A stretch of DNA of 64,000 bases from Peribacillus sp. FSL E2-0218 (GCF_037992945.1 NZ_CP150304.1:2359501-2423500); one strand, 5' to 3'; shown: positions 36,531 to 44,880, numbered from the stretch's first letter. Numbers and translations are program-made. Notes: generated by a model from the letters alone, not told the origin.

Positions 36531-36591
36531 TAAATTGTACAGGCCATAAAAATAGACAAACTCGATTTTCATCGAGTTTGTCTACAGTCTG

Positions 36592-36619
36592 AAGCACAAT
36601 CCGCTTATGGATTGTGCTT
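36592..36619 (+). terminator. Right copy of the 28-bp repeat, a terminator with its T tract
   Basis: Identical to 34905-34932 but followed by TTTTTTATTTTT; this is the original end of the terminator of the small membrane-protein gene, displaced 1.7 kb by the IS. Confidence 0.85.
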
Positions 36620-36748
36620 TTTTATTTTTGGGCTTGGAGAACGAACGAGACACGCTGGGGCCTATTCATACGGTATAGCCACGAGAATTAAGAATGGAAG
36701 AATCTGTATACATATGGTGACATTTCTTGAGTTAATTTGAAATGCCCC

Positions 36749-36947
36749 TCATATGAAATTGCTTTCTGTATTGAATGGGGGATAACGCTTATGCTCTTTA
36801 AATCTCCTGATGAAATAGCTGAAATTCTCAAATCCAACCATGAAGGAAATATCCAAGACTTTTAAATCGCTGCTTTTTAACAACTCGGCCGCTTTCTCAC
36901 ATATTCATTTATATACGTAATGAGCGTTTTACAATTGAGTGATGAAA
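36749..36947 (-). pseudogene. AraC-family regulator fragment, C-terminal HTH only
   Basis: Read on the minus strand, the frame ending with the stop at 36749-36751 gives EKAAELLKSSDLKVLDISF, MVGFENFSYFIRRFKEH and YPPFNTESNFI. This is the last helix-turn-helix of an AraC/YesN-type regulator. A further LITYINEY piece upstream is in a different frame, so there is at least one frameshift. No start codon, no N-terminal domain. It differs from the intact AraC gene at 38291. A decayed gene next to the IS element. Confidence 0.65.
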
Positions 36948-37020
36948 ATATTTTGAAAAAATTTTTTATTCATATTAAAAGGGAGGCTAAGTCATCAAGC
37001 ATTATTTTTTTATCGTAATT

Positions 37021-37391
37021 CTACTGGATATAGATGATAACTTTTTTGATATTTTCCTGTTTTTCTTTTACGTTTGTTTGTAATTCCGAAAAATGCTTGC
37101 CCTCAAAAGCGCTACTATAATCTCCAGCAGCATAATTATAATAAGTAATGCTGTTATTTCGAATTGTTTTTGATTGGTTTTAATGATGGTTAGTAATCTA
37201 TCAACTAGATATTTTTGTAACAGCCCGTCAATTTGAGCGGAAGATGGGAAACTCAGGTACCCCTTAGTTATAGGTGTAACAATGGTATAATCGTAAGTAA
37301 TCTCAGATGGGAATGAATAAGTATCATCAGTATTTTGCCACGCCTTTATTTTTATGTAGCACTTGTACCCGAATACTCCTATGTAATAGTT
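37021..37391 (-). pseudogene. Decayed gene of unknown family with a frameshift
   Basis: The minus strand reads NYYIGVFGYKCYIKIKAW, QNTDDTYSFPSEITYDYTIV and KGYLSFPSSAQIDGLLQKYL without a stop. It then continues, after a one-base frame change near 37150, as TYYNYAAGDYSSAFEGKHF and SELQTNVKEKQENIKK before a stop at 37021. Composition is clearly protein-like in both parts, but there is no start codon and I do not recognise the family. Upstream stop codons close the frame at 37394. Confidence 0.5.
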
Positions 37392-37552
37392 TCAAGACGG
37401 GGGAAGAATTGCTCGTGGTGATTAAAGAACAGCGAAATAAGTTTATAAAGCTCGTCAACTAGATCTGCTCGATGAAACTATTTCCGGAAGATTAACATTG
37501 TGAGGGCTTTTTTTTGTTGCAAATATAAACACTTAATTAATTCTAGGTATTT

Positions 37553-37891
37553 TTGGGGGAAAAGGCGTATATTGTATTGGATGCGCTTCAAAAGGATTAT
37601 TTTAAAAATAAGCCCATTCAGTTTTTGCAGGTTGATGTAATTCCTGATGTAACATACTATCAGTTAATCGACCATTCATTGGATGATTTTCTTGATAATT
37701 TTTACGAAGAAAATTATCCAGCAATATACGAGTTAGAACAAAAAGCGTTTACAGATTGGTTCGGTCAATGTTGGAAAAAATCATGCGGGGATATATTGAA
37801 TGTACCATGTTTCTTTGTTTTCCACGACGATACTAAATCATATGAGTTAAAAAATAATCAATGGATTGATGATGAAGAAAAATGGTCATAA
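37553..37891 (+). CDS. Hypothetical acidic protein, possibly N-terminally truncated
   Basis: A 112-residue acidic, aromatic-rich protein (DVIPDVTYYQLIDHSLDDFLDNFYEENYP, then WFGQCWKKSCGDILNVPCFFVFHDD). The start is uncertain: TTG 37553 has no site, while TTG 37577 follows GGGGGAAAAGG. No family is recognised; size and acidity resemble immunity proteins of contact-dependent toxins, which is a guess. It is followed by a perfect 22-bp palindrome and an IS left end. Confidence 0.45.
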   Translation: MGEKAYIVLDALQKDYFKNKPIQFLQVDVIPDVTYYQLIDHSLDDFLDNFYEENYPAIYELEQKAFTDWFGQCWKKSCGDILNVPCFFVFHDDTKSYELKNNQWIDDEEKWS

Positions 37892-37902
37892 TAAACGATG
37901 AA

Positions 37903-37985
37903 GAATGCCTATATATAGGCATTCCAGTTTGTAGACAAAAGGGGTTCGGAATTATTGATTCCGAACCCCTTTTAGAATTCTCTTT
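37903..37985 (+). mobile_element. Solo IS1182-type left end after a palindromic stem-loop
   Basis: A perfect 22-bp palindrome with half-site GAATGCCTATA (37903-37924) is followed directly by CAGTTTGTAGACAAAA and the IS hairpin with arms AAAAGGGGTTCGGAAT. Similarity to the complete IS fades after about 60 bp. No transposase remains. The pair of stem-loops probably terminates the preceding gene. Confidence 0.75.
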
Positions 37986-38290
37986 AAATGTTCGCGGATA
38001 ATATATTTTCGTTTCAACATGACAAATTGTTGTCTTGTTACATTCTTTAAAGAAAAAGAGAAATGGGAGGGTAAAACGTTAAATAATTAACTACCTTTGA
38101 TGCTCATTAGGTCTTAACGAGTCAAATACGGATTGGCCCAAACAAATATGGAATATGAGCTGCTGGCTTCAGTTCCTGGATTCGATTTTTCCTTCACTTT
38201 TTAAATATTGAGAATTTTTATCGATGCTTCTCCATGGTTCATTGTACTTTTGGGAAGCCTCTTTGTTATTCCTTTCATGAAAGCCGCATC

Positions 38291-39205
38291 TTAGTATGAA
38301 TTTTGAAATCTTTTTTGGAGTTTTTTGGGAGAAATATTATATTCTTTTTTGAAGAGTCGATAAAAACTAGAATAATCTAGGAAACCGCAATGTAAGGCAA
38401 CTTTCTCTATGGATATCTGATTTTTCTTAATCATCGTTACGGCAAAAGATAGGCGTTTTAATGATACGTAACGGTAAAAAGGAAGGTTCATATTTTTCTT
38501 GAAATAATGTGAAAAATAATATTTATTTAAATGAAAATGATTCGCTACAATGTCTAAACTTAAATCCTGATCTGTAAAATGTGATTCGATATACTCTACT
38601 ATTGATAGGAATCTTTGGTCCAGTTCGTCCTTATTTCCGTGACTAGCCTTACTATTAGAGGAATCGAAGATCGTTTGGAGCACCTGAAATAATTGATAGT
38701 TTAATGTGAAGGGGAGATTTTCTTCGCCTTTATCAATGTTTTGAGTGATTTCATCTAGTAAAAAAATAATTGTCTGGAAATGCTTTGTATGTAAATGTAA
38801 CACGTGTGTATCTAATGTTTTTTGATAAATGATATTTTCTTTCATCGTTGGTGAACTTGAAAGGAAGTCATTCAGCAAATGCTCACTAACGCTAATAATG
38901 ATTCGTTCATATCTGTCCATTTTCTTAACATTTGCCTTATGAACAGCATAGGGAGGGATGATGACGACATCGCCTCTCTTTAAGGGATAAGTTTTTCCTT
39001 CGCAAAAGAAGTCACATTCTCCATCTAAAAAAACGAGCACTTCTAAAACATCATGCTGATGCAATTGGAACAAGGACTCGATTTTGGAAAATTCCTCAGG
39101 AGATTTATCATGAATTTTGAGCCAATCATGGGATGGATGTTTTTTGCTAAAGTAATGAATGTTAAACCCTCTATTGATGACAGGAATTAGATTAGATTGC
39201 TTCAT
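38291..39205 (-). CDS. AraC-family transcriptional regulator with cupin domain
   Basis: A 304-residue regulator with an N-terminal cupin-type sugar-sensing domain (EVLVFLDGECDFFCEGKTYPLKRGDVVIIPPYAVHK, about residues 53-90) and a C-terminal double helix-turn-helix (FTDQDLSLDIVANHFHLNKYYFSHYFKK and KVALHCGFLDYSSFYRLFKKEY). It is divergent from the GH3 glycosidase gene with 189 bases between, so it most likely activates that gene in response to a sugar. The AT-rich composition of the pair stands out from the housekeeping genes to the left and suggests acquisition together. Confidence 0.88.
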   Translation of the reverse strand: MKQSNLIPVINRGFNIHYFSKKHPSHDWLKIHDKSPEEFSKIESLFQLHQHDVLEVLVFLDGECDFFCEGKTYPLKRGDVVIIPPYAVHKANVKKMDRYERIIISVSEHLLNDFLSSSPTMKENIIYQKTLDTHVLHLHTKHFQTIIFLLDEITQNIDKGEENLPFTLNYQLFQVLQTIFDSSNSKASHGNKDELDQRFLSIVEYIESHFTDQDLSLDIVANHFHLNKYYFSHYFKKNMNLPFYRYVSLKRLSFAVTMIKKNQISIEKVALHCGFLDYSSFYRLFKKEYNISPKKLQKRFQNSY

Positions 39206-39296
39206 ATTTCGTCAACCTCTCAAATAGCAACAATTGCAATGTTTTGAGCAATTTACGCCATTTATTTTTAACTTTTAGTTGTTATTATAACAGTAA

Positions 39297-39310
39297 AGAA
39301 AGCGATATCA
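39297..39310 (+). promoter_or_regulatory. Candidate cre box upstream of the GH3 gene
   Basis: AGAAAGCGATATCA matches the CcpA consensus TGWAANCGNTNWCA at all but the first position. It lies between the divergent AraC and GH3 genes, where CcpA would give glucose repression. Confidence 0.55.
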
Positions 39311-39394
39311 AATTTATTGAACAAGTTGCGGAAATCATAACTGGCTCCTTCTAAGGGTAGAGCGAGGAGAAGGTAAAGTTTAGGAGGAAATACA

Positions 39395-41518
39395 ATGGAA
39401 AAGTATCATAAACAACCAGAATTAGAAGTTAGAGTGAAGAATATTATCGAAGTTGACGGATTTAAATTTAAGGATTTGAATAATAGTGGGAAGCTAGAAC
39501 CTTATAAGGATTGGCGTTTGAGTCCAAAGGAACGTGCGGAGAACCTAGTCTCATTGATGCATATCGATGAGAAGATCGGTATGATGCTGATTAATACGCG
39601 CAAAATGGGGCTTTCTCAGGAAAATAAAGAAAAGACAAGCCATGAGGGTATATTGGATGAAGCGATTGTGGAAAAAGGGGAAAATATATTCGCTGCATCA
39701 AAAATATACGGAACAACACATACGATCGAGAAAAGGAATGTAAGACACTTCATATTAAGAGACAACTTTAGCCCAGCTGAAATGGCTGCATGGATTAATA
39801 AAATGAATGAAGTTGCTGAGGGAACCCGTTTAGGTATTCCTTGCTTGATTACATCCAATTCAAGAAATGAAAATGCAGAACCTATTTTTGGTATGAATGA
39901 TGCAGGTGGAATTTTCTCCACATGGCCTGGAACCCTTGGTCTTGCAGCGGCAGCACAGGGAGATATTAAAAACGGTGGAGATGCAACACTTATTAGCGAA
40001 TTTGCTAAAATCGCTCGCGAAGAGTGGAATGCTACAGGTATCAGAAAAGGGTATATGTACATGGCGGATACGGTTACAGATCCGAGATGGCAACGAGCCT
40101 ATGGTACGTTTGGAGAAGATCCAGAATTTATTTCTGATGCTATTGGTCGTCTTATCGATGGATTCCAAGGTGAGGAATTAGGCAAAAACAGTATTGCCAT
40201 GACAACGAAGCATTTTCCTGGTGGAGGAGCAAGGGAAAATGGATTCGATCCTCATTATAAAGAAGGAAAGTGGAATCTTTACCCTACTCCAGGAAGCTTA
40301 GAAAAATATCACTTACCACCATTTAGAGCAGCGGTAGAACATGGTACATCATCTATCATGCCCTATTATTCTATACCAAGTATCAAGAAGAGTGTGGTAC
40401 AAGAGTTCGAGGGTGAAGACATTCCATTCGAAGAGGTAGGCTTCACATTCAATCACTATTTCATTAATCATATTCTAAGAGGAAAACTTGGATTTAAGGG
40501 CTATATCAATAGTGACAGCGGCATTGTGAATAATATGAGCTGGGGCGTAGAAGAATTAAGTGAGGCTGAACGTTTTGCGAAAGCAGTCAATGCAGGGACA
40601 GATATAGTTGCGGACACAAATGATATAGAAAATCTTAAAATGGCTGTTAGTAAAGGCTGGATTAGCGAAAAGCGCATTAATGAAGCGAATGTACGACTTC
40701 TGATAGAAATGTTTACATTAGGTATTTTCGATGACCGTACATATAATTCGCCAGAAGAGGCTACAGCTGTAGTTAGTAACAAAGTGAATTGGAAAGCAGC
40801 TTATGAAGGGCATAAAAAATCTGTAACGATCCTTAAAAATCAAAACGAGACGTTACCATTAACTGCTGAAAAGGTTAATTGTAAAAAAGTATATGTGGAA
40901 GTATTGCACAAGGATGTAGAACGGGCAACAAAATATACTGAAAAGGCAAGGAAAGAGTGTCAAGAGCTCGGCCATTTTTCGATGACTACTAATTATGAAG
41001 AAGCTGAAGTAGCGATCATATTCTTACATCCAAAATCCGGTTCTTATTTCAACGCGACACCAGGACTATTAGAGCTTGAGGTTTGTGAGGGGAAAGTAGT
41101 ATCAGCTTTAGATGGCTCACTGTATCAGGAAACGACTATAACTGGTATGGATCATCTAAAAGAAGTGAGCGACAACCTTCATAGCCGTAGTGGAAAAGTC
41201 GTTATCAGTGTGAATGTAACCTTGCCATGGATACTTGAAAATATTGAACCGATGGCTGATGCTTTAATCGCTGGATACGATACCTTCTATAATGCACAGT
41301 TTGAGGTTATCGCAGGTAATAGTAAACCAGTAGGTGTTCTACCATTAACATTACCAGCGAGTGAAGATGTAATTGCCGTTCGTCAGAATGGTGAATGTGT
41401 GTCTAGAAACGATGTACCTGGTTATGACAAGGACAAATATATGCCTGCAGGACTATCATATGCATATAAGGATAGCGATGGTAATATCTATAAACTTGGT
41501 CATGGACTAACCTATTAA
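39395..41518 (+). CDS. Glycoside hydrolase family 3 protein
   Basis: A 707-residue GH3-type beta-glycosidase. The N-terminal barrel carries DPRWQRAYGTFGEDP, KHFPGGGARENG and the nucleophile-bearing YINSDSGIVNNMSWG (the aspartate of SDSG). The second domain begins after MFTLGIFDD and includes KSVTILKNQNETLPL. The C-terminus ends with GHGLTY as in many beta-glucosidases. There is no signal peptide, so it acts on imported oligosaccharides or glycosides. AGGAGG precedes the ATG. No transporter accompanies it, only the divergent AraC regulator. Beta-glucosidase or beta-xylosidase are both possible. Confidence 0.88.
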   Translation: MEKYHKQPELEVRVKNIIEVDGFKFKDLNNSGKLEPYKDWRLSPKERAENLVSLMHIDEKIGMMLINTRKMGLSQENKEKTSHEGILDEAIVEKGENIFAASKIYGTTHTIEKRNVRHFILRDNFSPAEMAAWINKMNEVAEGTRLGIPCLITSNSRNENAEPIFGMNDAGGIFSTWPGTLGLAAAAQGDIKNGGDATLISEFAKIAREEWNATGIRKGYMYMADTVTDPRWQRAYGTFGEDPEFISDAIGRLIDGFQGEELGKNSIAMTTKHFPGGGARENGFDPHYKEGKWNLYPTPGSLEKYHLPPFRAAVEHGTSSIMPYYSIPSIKKSVVQEFEGEDIPFEEVGFTFNHYFINHILRGKLGFKGYINSDSGIVNNMSWGVEELSEAERFAKAVNAGTDIVADTNDIENLKMAVSKGWISEKRINEANVRLLIEMFTLGIFDDRTYNSPEEATAVVSNKVNWKAAYEGHKKSVTILKNQNETLPLTAEKVNCKKVYVEVLHKDVERATKYTEKARKECQELGHFSMTTNYEEAEVAIIFLHPKSGSYFNATPGLLELEVCEGKVVSALDGSLYQETTITGMDHLKEVSDNLHSRSGKVVISVNVTLPWILENIEPMADALIAGYDTFYNAQFEVIAGNSKPVGVLPLTLPASEDVIAVRQNGECVSRNDVPGYDKDKYMPAGLSYAYKDSDGNIYKLGHGLTY

Positions 41519-41610
41519 TAGAGGTACTAGCGAAGCTGTCACAACCCATAAGGAAATGCCAAGATTAAAAAGAGTTATAATTTTAAAACATGTTTATAGG
41601 AATTTTTGAA

Positions 41611-41659
41611 TTACGCCCTCTTTTGTCTACAAACTGAGACCACTTATGAAGTGGTTTCT
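41611..41659. mobile_element. IS1182-type end in inverted orientation, next to a stem-loop
   Basis: TTTTGTCTACAAACTG (41621-41636) is the exact reverse complement of the left tip at 37925. It abuts a stem-loop (GACCACTT with AAGTGGTT) followed by a T-rich tract, probably the terminator of the GH3 gene. The hairpin characteristic of the left end is not clearly preserved. The neighbouring stem-loop differs from the one at 37903, so the two ends do not share a target duplication. Confidence 0.6.
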
Positions 41660-41785
41660 TTTATTTGGTTTAATAAAATATTTTAATAGGGTTGATTTGG
41701 AGCTAAAGAGCATTTTTCGGGTGTTTTTTCTAAATTGTACAAGCATTTCCTGATAAGCACCATAATATATTTGGAGGTGATTGAA

Positions 41786-42751
41786 TTGACAGTCAAATTG
41801 GAAACATTATTGGAACGATCGGAAAAGAACATGGGCAGCGGAATACACCCAGTCGTCAAGGAATCAGCATTGGAAATGATTAAACGGGCATACAAAGAAG
41901 GCATTTTTGTGCAAATCAGTGCCGGCTATCGCTCAATGGAAGAGCAAGCGAAGTTGTATGGTCAAGGGCGCTTAGGATATAGCTACGGTGGCTTGAATTA
42001 TAGTGATTTATCAAAACCGGTAGTGACTAATGCGCTGCCAGGTCAATCCTACCATAATTATGGACTGGCCATCGATTTCTTCATCGTAAGCGATGATGGC
42101 AAAAATGCGATCTGGACTGTTGATGAAAAATGGAGGAGGGCAGGGGCAATCGGTAAATCATTGGGCTTTGCGTGGGGCGGGGACTGGTCAAGTTTTAAAG
42201 ATTATCCACACCTGGAAATGACCGATGGGCTCTCGTATACTCAGCTTCAGGAAGGCTTAAAGCCTAATTTGACATCAAAGGTGATTGGGACCACACCATC
42301 ACCTGGGTCAGGTGTGAAACCGGATGTCATCGAAAAAGACCCGCCTGAAAAGGACAGTGGAGATCCAACCATAAAGTCCATCCAAACCACATTGAATAAG
42401 CGGTATCAAGCAAAAATCGCGGTGGATGGTTATTATGGGCCGAATACGAAGAACGCGCTGATCAAGGGGTATCAAACGGAATTGAATAAACAATATGGGG
42501 CAAAGCTTACTGTCGATGGATTATGGGGACCGCGAACAAGAGCTGCCTCACCTAATGTGAGGGAAGGAGCCCAAGGCAATATCACCTATATTCTTCAAGC
42601 GGCACTTTATATGGAAGGCTTCAACCCAAGGGGGATAGACGGTATCTTTGGGAGTGGAACGGAATCGGCAGTGAAAGCATTTCAAAGGTCTGTTGGAATA
42701 TATGCAGATGGCATTGCAGGAGAAAATACATTTGCCAAATTATTCGAATGA
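41786..42751 (+). CDS. M15-type L,D-/D,D-peptidase with two peptidoglycan-binding domains
   Basis: A cell-wall hydrolase of about 321 residues. The zinc ligands of the M15/VanY-CwlK fold are visible: His90 and Asp97 in SYHNYGLAIDFF and His142 in the PHLEM motif with Glu144. The preceding SAGYRSMEEQAKLY motif is also typical. Residues from about 205 on form two peptidoglycan-binding repeats (KSIQTTLNKRY..., VDGYYGPNTKNAL and later IDGIFGSGTESAVKAFQ). The TTG at 41786 has GGAGGTG six bases upstream. No signal peptide is seen, which is usual for prophage endolysins and some spore hydrolases. It may be an endolysin left from a prophage, though no other phage gene remains. Confidence 0.87.
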   Translation: MTVKLETLLERSEKNMGSGIHPVVKESALEMIKRAYKEGIFVQISAGYRSMEEQAKLYGQGRLGYSYGGLNYSDLSKPVVTNALPGQSYHNYGLAIDFFIVSDDGKNAIWTVDEKWRRAGAIGKSLGFAWGGDWSSFKDYPHLEMTDGLSYTQLQEGLKPNLTSKVIGTTPSPGSGVKPDVIEKDPPEKDSGDPTIKSIQTTLNKRYQAKIAVDGYYGPNTKNALIKGYQTELNKQYGAKLTVDGLWGPRTRAASPNVREGAQGNITYILQAALYMEGFNPRGIDGIFGSGTESAVKAFQRSVGIYADGIAGENTFAKLFE

Positions 42752-42792
42752 TTTGAGTTCGATTAGTGCCGATCATGCTTATAGTTTATCAA

Positions 42793-42817
42793 AAAAGTCC
42801 ATTAGAGGGCTTTTTTT
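42793..42817 (+). terminator. Terminator after the M15 peptidase gene
   Basis: AAAGTCC pairs with GGGCTTT around ATTAGA, followed by a T run. Confidence 0.8.
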
Positions 42818-42838
42818 GCTGAAGGTTAGGCGGTAAGG

Positions 42839-42970
42839 GTGCAGGAGCTAAAAGCAAGTGCTGATCAGCTACTGGAAATATTGGTAAAGCGAGGCTTACC
42901 AAGCAAAATGGCCACATGCCGGGTAGAGGTAATCAATAAAGAAAATGATCGTAAGGTACTATCTACCTGA
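42839..42970 (+). CDS. Possible 43-aa peptide
   Basis: A GTG-started frame with a weak GGTAAGG site encodes LKASADQLLEILVKRGLPSK followed by a polar tail. The amphipathic helix looks protein-like, but the frame is short and may be a gene remnant. Confidence 0.3.
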   Translation: MQELKASADQLLEILVKRGLPSKMATCRVEVINKENDRKVLST

Positions 42971-43120
42971 CACAGTTTAAACATCATTCCTAAAAGGTAC
43001 ATACAGTTAAACGAGTTTTTTTGAGAGGAGGTAGAGGTTGTATCAATTGAACCATATACAAAGGAAGCGCTTTCATTTAAAATGATGGTACTAAAAGTGA
43101 AGCCGAGAGGTGTGTGCAAT

Positions 43121-43240
43121 ATGGTGAATAAGGACGAAGGAAATTTTTTAAAAGGTCTTTTGTTTGGTACATCTTTAAGCATACCGTTATGGGTCTCTTT
43201 TTTTGGATGGATTAAGATAATAATTACCAGATTATTTTAG
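43121..43240 (+). CDS. Small membrane protein, 39 aa
   Basis: The frame begins MVNKDEGNFLKGLLFGTSLS and continues IPLWVSFFGWIKIIITRLF, one hydrophobic helix. GAGAGGTG lies just upstream and a terminator starts at the stop codon, both supporting a real gene. An in-frame ATG at 43082 with a weaker context would add 13 residues. Function unknown. Confidence 0.5.
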   Translation: MVNKDEGNFLKGLLFGTSLSIPLWVSFFGWIKIIITRLF

Positions 43241-43258
43241 AGCCTAATGGCTCTTTTT
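43239..43258 (+). terminator. Terminator of the small membrane-protein gene
   Basis: AGAGCC and GGCTCT pair around TAAT, followed by TTTTTATTTT. The stop codon of the gene overlaps the stem. Confidence 0.8.
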
Positions 43259-43301
43259 ATTTTGTTTCAGGATGTGAATCGGCGTAGTTTTTCCTTTTTC
43301 C

Positions 43302-43349
43302 AAAACCTTGAGTCTTCTTCTGAGAGAGGAAGATTCAGGGTTTTATTTT
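43302..43349 (+). terminator. Second hairpin terminator
   Basis: AAAACCTTGAGTCTTC pairs imperfectly with GAAGATTCAGGGTTTT around an 11-base loop and ends in TTTTATTTTG. No gene is seen between this hairpin and the previous one. Confidence 0.65.
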
Positions 43350-43468
43350 GGAAAATATTGAAAATGGTTATTTTCGCAATAGTTAAATTTTGTCATGGAA
43401 AAAGCGCCAAAGTTGAGAGAAGTGGCGCCTCAATTTCCCTTTGAACGATGCTATACTAATTGAAATGA

Positions 43469-43482
43469 TGAAAGCGCAATCA
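43469..43482 (+). promoter_or_regulatory. Candidate cre box upstream of the MFS polyol permease
   Basis: TGAAAGCGCAATCA matches the CcpA consensus TGWAANCGNTNWCA at 13 of 14 positions. It lies just downstream of a TATACT hexamer (43452-43457), where CcpA binding would block transcription. Confidence 0.6.
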
Positions 43483-43514
43483 TGCATTTAATTGATTAGG
43501 AAAAGGGGATGTTT

Positions 43515-44807
43515 ATGGGTACGGTTAACGGAATGAACCTGACATTATTAGATAAAATCGGCATTACGAAGTCGCTCGCTTGGGGATATCTGGGAATCCT
43601 GATTTTCATGATGGGTGACGGTTTGGAAATCGCTTGGATGAGTGCTTATTTGCAAGGACGGGGAATGAGCGTCGAACAAACCGCTTCTCTTTATACGGCG
43701 TATGGAGTTACCGTTACCATTGCTTCCTTTCTATCTGGAGTGCTTGCTGAAGCTTTCGGTCCTAGAAAAATCATGTTTACGGGTTTATTAGTTTACATAA
43801 TCGGAACCAGTTCTTTCATAGCTTTTGGCCTTGCCGAGTTGAATCAGGGCACGATGCTGCTCACTTATGCTCTCCGTGGGTTCGGATATCCTCTTTTTGC
43901 CTATAGCTTCATGGTATGGATCAATTACCGGAGTCCTAAACATAAGCTGGGAGCGGCAGTGGGGTGGTTTTGGTTTGTTTTTACAGGCGGATTGAATGTG
44001 CTGGGTGCTTATTATTCGATATGGGCGATTGAACGGTTCGGGCATATTGGCACTCTATGGACATCGATATTCTGGGTATGTGTTGGAGCAATGTTTGCCA
44101 TTGTCATGAATCGTGACAAACTGGAACTTAAAAGCAGCAGCATGAGTACCCGAGCAAAATTAAAGGAATTGACAAAGGGCTTTACAATCTTAAAAAGGGA
44201 ACCAAAGGTTGCGATTGGAGGGGTTGTCCGAACCATCAATACGACTTCCCAATTTGCATTTCCGATTTTTCTGCCGATTCACATGGCCAATTACGGAATT
44301 TCCATCAATACATGGCTGACCATGTGGGGCATGATTTTCACGAGCAACATCGTATTCAATGTGATATTTGGAATAGTCGGTGATAAACTAGGATGGCGTA
44401 ATACGGTAATTTGGTTTGGCGGGGTTTTTGCAGGGTTTTCCACACTGTTGTTATTTTATATGCCAATATGGACGAACGGTAATCTTGTATTCGTTTTTAT
44501 TGCCGGAATGTTCTGGGGGGCTTCGCTTGCAGGTTATGTACCATTATCTGCTTTGGTACCTTCGCTTGTAAAAGAAGACAAAGGAGCGGCTGTTTCTGTA
44601 TTGAATTTAGGGGCAGGGCTTCCCGTATTTGTCGGCCCGGCGCTTGTAGGTGTTTTTTATGAACCGATGGGTGCAAGTGGTTTAATCTGGATGCTTGCGA
44701 TTTTATATTTCATCAGTGCCATATTGACCGTATTTATCCAATTGCCGGCAAAGGAAAAAGATGAAGCGGAAAAGGTAAACTTGGAAGCAATGGAAAAAAC
44801 CGTCTAA
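43515..44807 (+). CDS. MFS transporter, polyol permease-like
   Basis: A 12-helix major facilitator of about 430 residues that resembles the ribitol/D-arabinitol permeases (RbtT/DalT). It begins MGTVNGMNLTLLDKIGITKSLAWGYLGILIFMMGDGLEIAWMS, with a typical charged loop between helices 6 and 7 (NRDKLELKSSSMS). ATG 43515 has AAAAGGGG six bases upstream; the ATG at 43509 is too close to it. A cre box precedes it. It is convergent with the PTS/kinase/dehydrogenase genes and fits the same polyol theme. Its stop lies inside a hairpin that abuts an IS end. Confidence 0.85.
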   Translation: MGTVNGMNLTLLDKIGITKSLAWGYLGILIFMMGDGLEIAWMSAYLQGRGMSVEQTASLYTAYGVTVTIASFLSGVLAEAFGPRKIMFTGLLVYIIGTSSFIAFGLAELNQGTMLLTYALRGFGYPLFAYSFMVWINYRSPKHKLGAAVGWFWFVFTGGLNVLGAYYSIWAIERFGHIGTLWTSIFWVCVGAMFAIVMNRDKLELKSSSMSTRAKLKELTKGFTILKREPKVAIGGVVRTINTTSQFAFPIFLPIHMANYGISINTWLTMWGMIFTSNIVFNVIFGIVGDKLGWRNTVIWFGGVFAGFSTLLLFYMPIWTNGNLVFVFIAGMFWGASLAGYVPLSALVPSLVKEDKGAAVSVLNLGAGLPVFVGPALVGVFYEPMGASGLIWMLAILYFISAILTVFIQLPAKEKDEAEKVNLEAMEKTV

Positions 44808-44880
44808 TTCATTCAGACGGCTCAGTAAGTGGACCAAAAGGGGTTCGAAAGGGAGAATTCGGAACCCCTTTTGGGTTTTA
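44800..44880 (+). mobile_element. Decayed IS1182-type left end after a stem-loop
   Basis: A stem-loop CCGTCT/AGACGG overlapping the MFS stop codon is followed two bases later by CAGTAAGTGGACCAAAAG, a diverged IS tip. A hairpin with AAAAGGGGTTC and GAACCCCTTTT arms follows (44836-44872). Similarity to the complete IS ends soon after. It can still work as a terminator between the MFS gene and the convergent PTS gene. Confidence 0.65.

Larger units (their letters stand above)
34933..36591. mobile_element. Complete IS1182-family insertion sequence
   Basis: The element is 1659 bp. Its tips are CAGTTTGTAGACAAA on the left and, read from the right end inward, CAGACTGTAGACAAA, inverted repeats matching at 13 of 15 positions. 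One transposase gene is read right to left. Just inside the left tip lies a perfect hairpin (AAAAGGGGTTCGGAATT and its complement, 34946-34982). The right 260 bp are non-coding, GC-rich and highly structured. The flanking 28-bp direct repeat is exactly the neighbouring terminator stem-loop, so the element inserted between a stem and its T tract and duplicated the stem. Confidence 0.9.

Noticed and set aside
37925..41636. Simple composite transposon carrying AraC and GH3 genes
   Set aside because: The stem-loops next to the two IS ends differ, no target duplication is shared and no transposase remains, so only an IS-bracketed segment is claimed.
41786..43240. A residual prophage around the M15 endopeptidase
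   Set aside because: Apart from the endolysin-like peptidase and a small membrane protein there are no structural, packaging, integrase or attachment-site signals.
43247..43444. Plus-strand 65-codon frame
   Set aside because: It runs through two convincing hairpin terminators and lacks a ribosome site.
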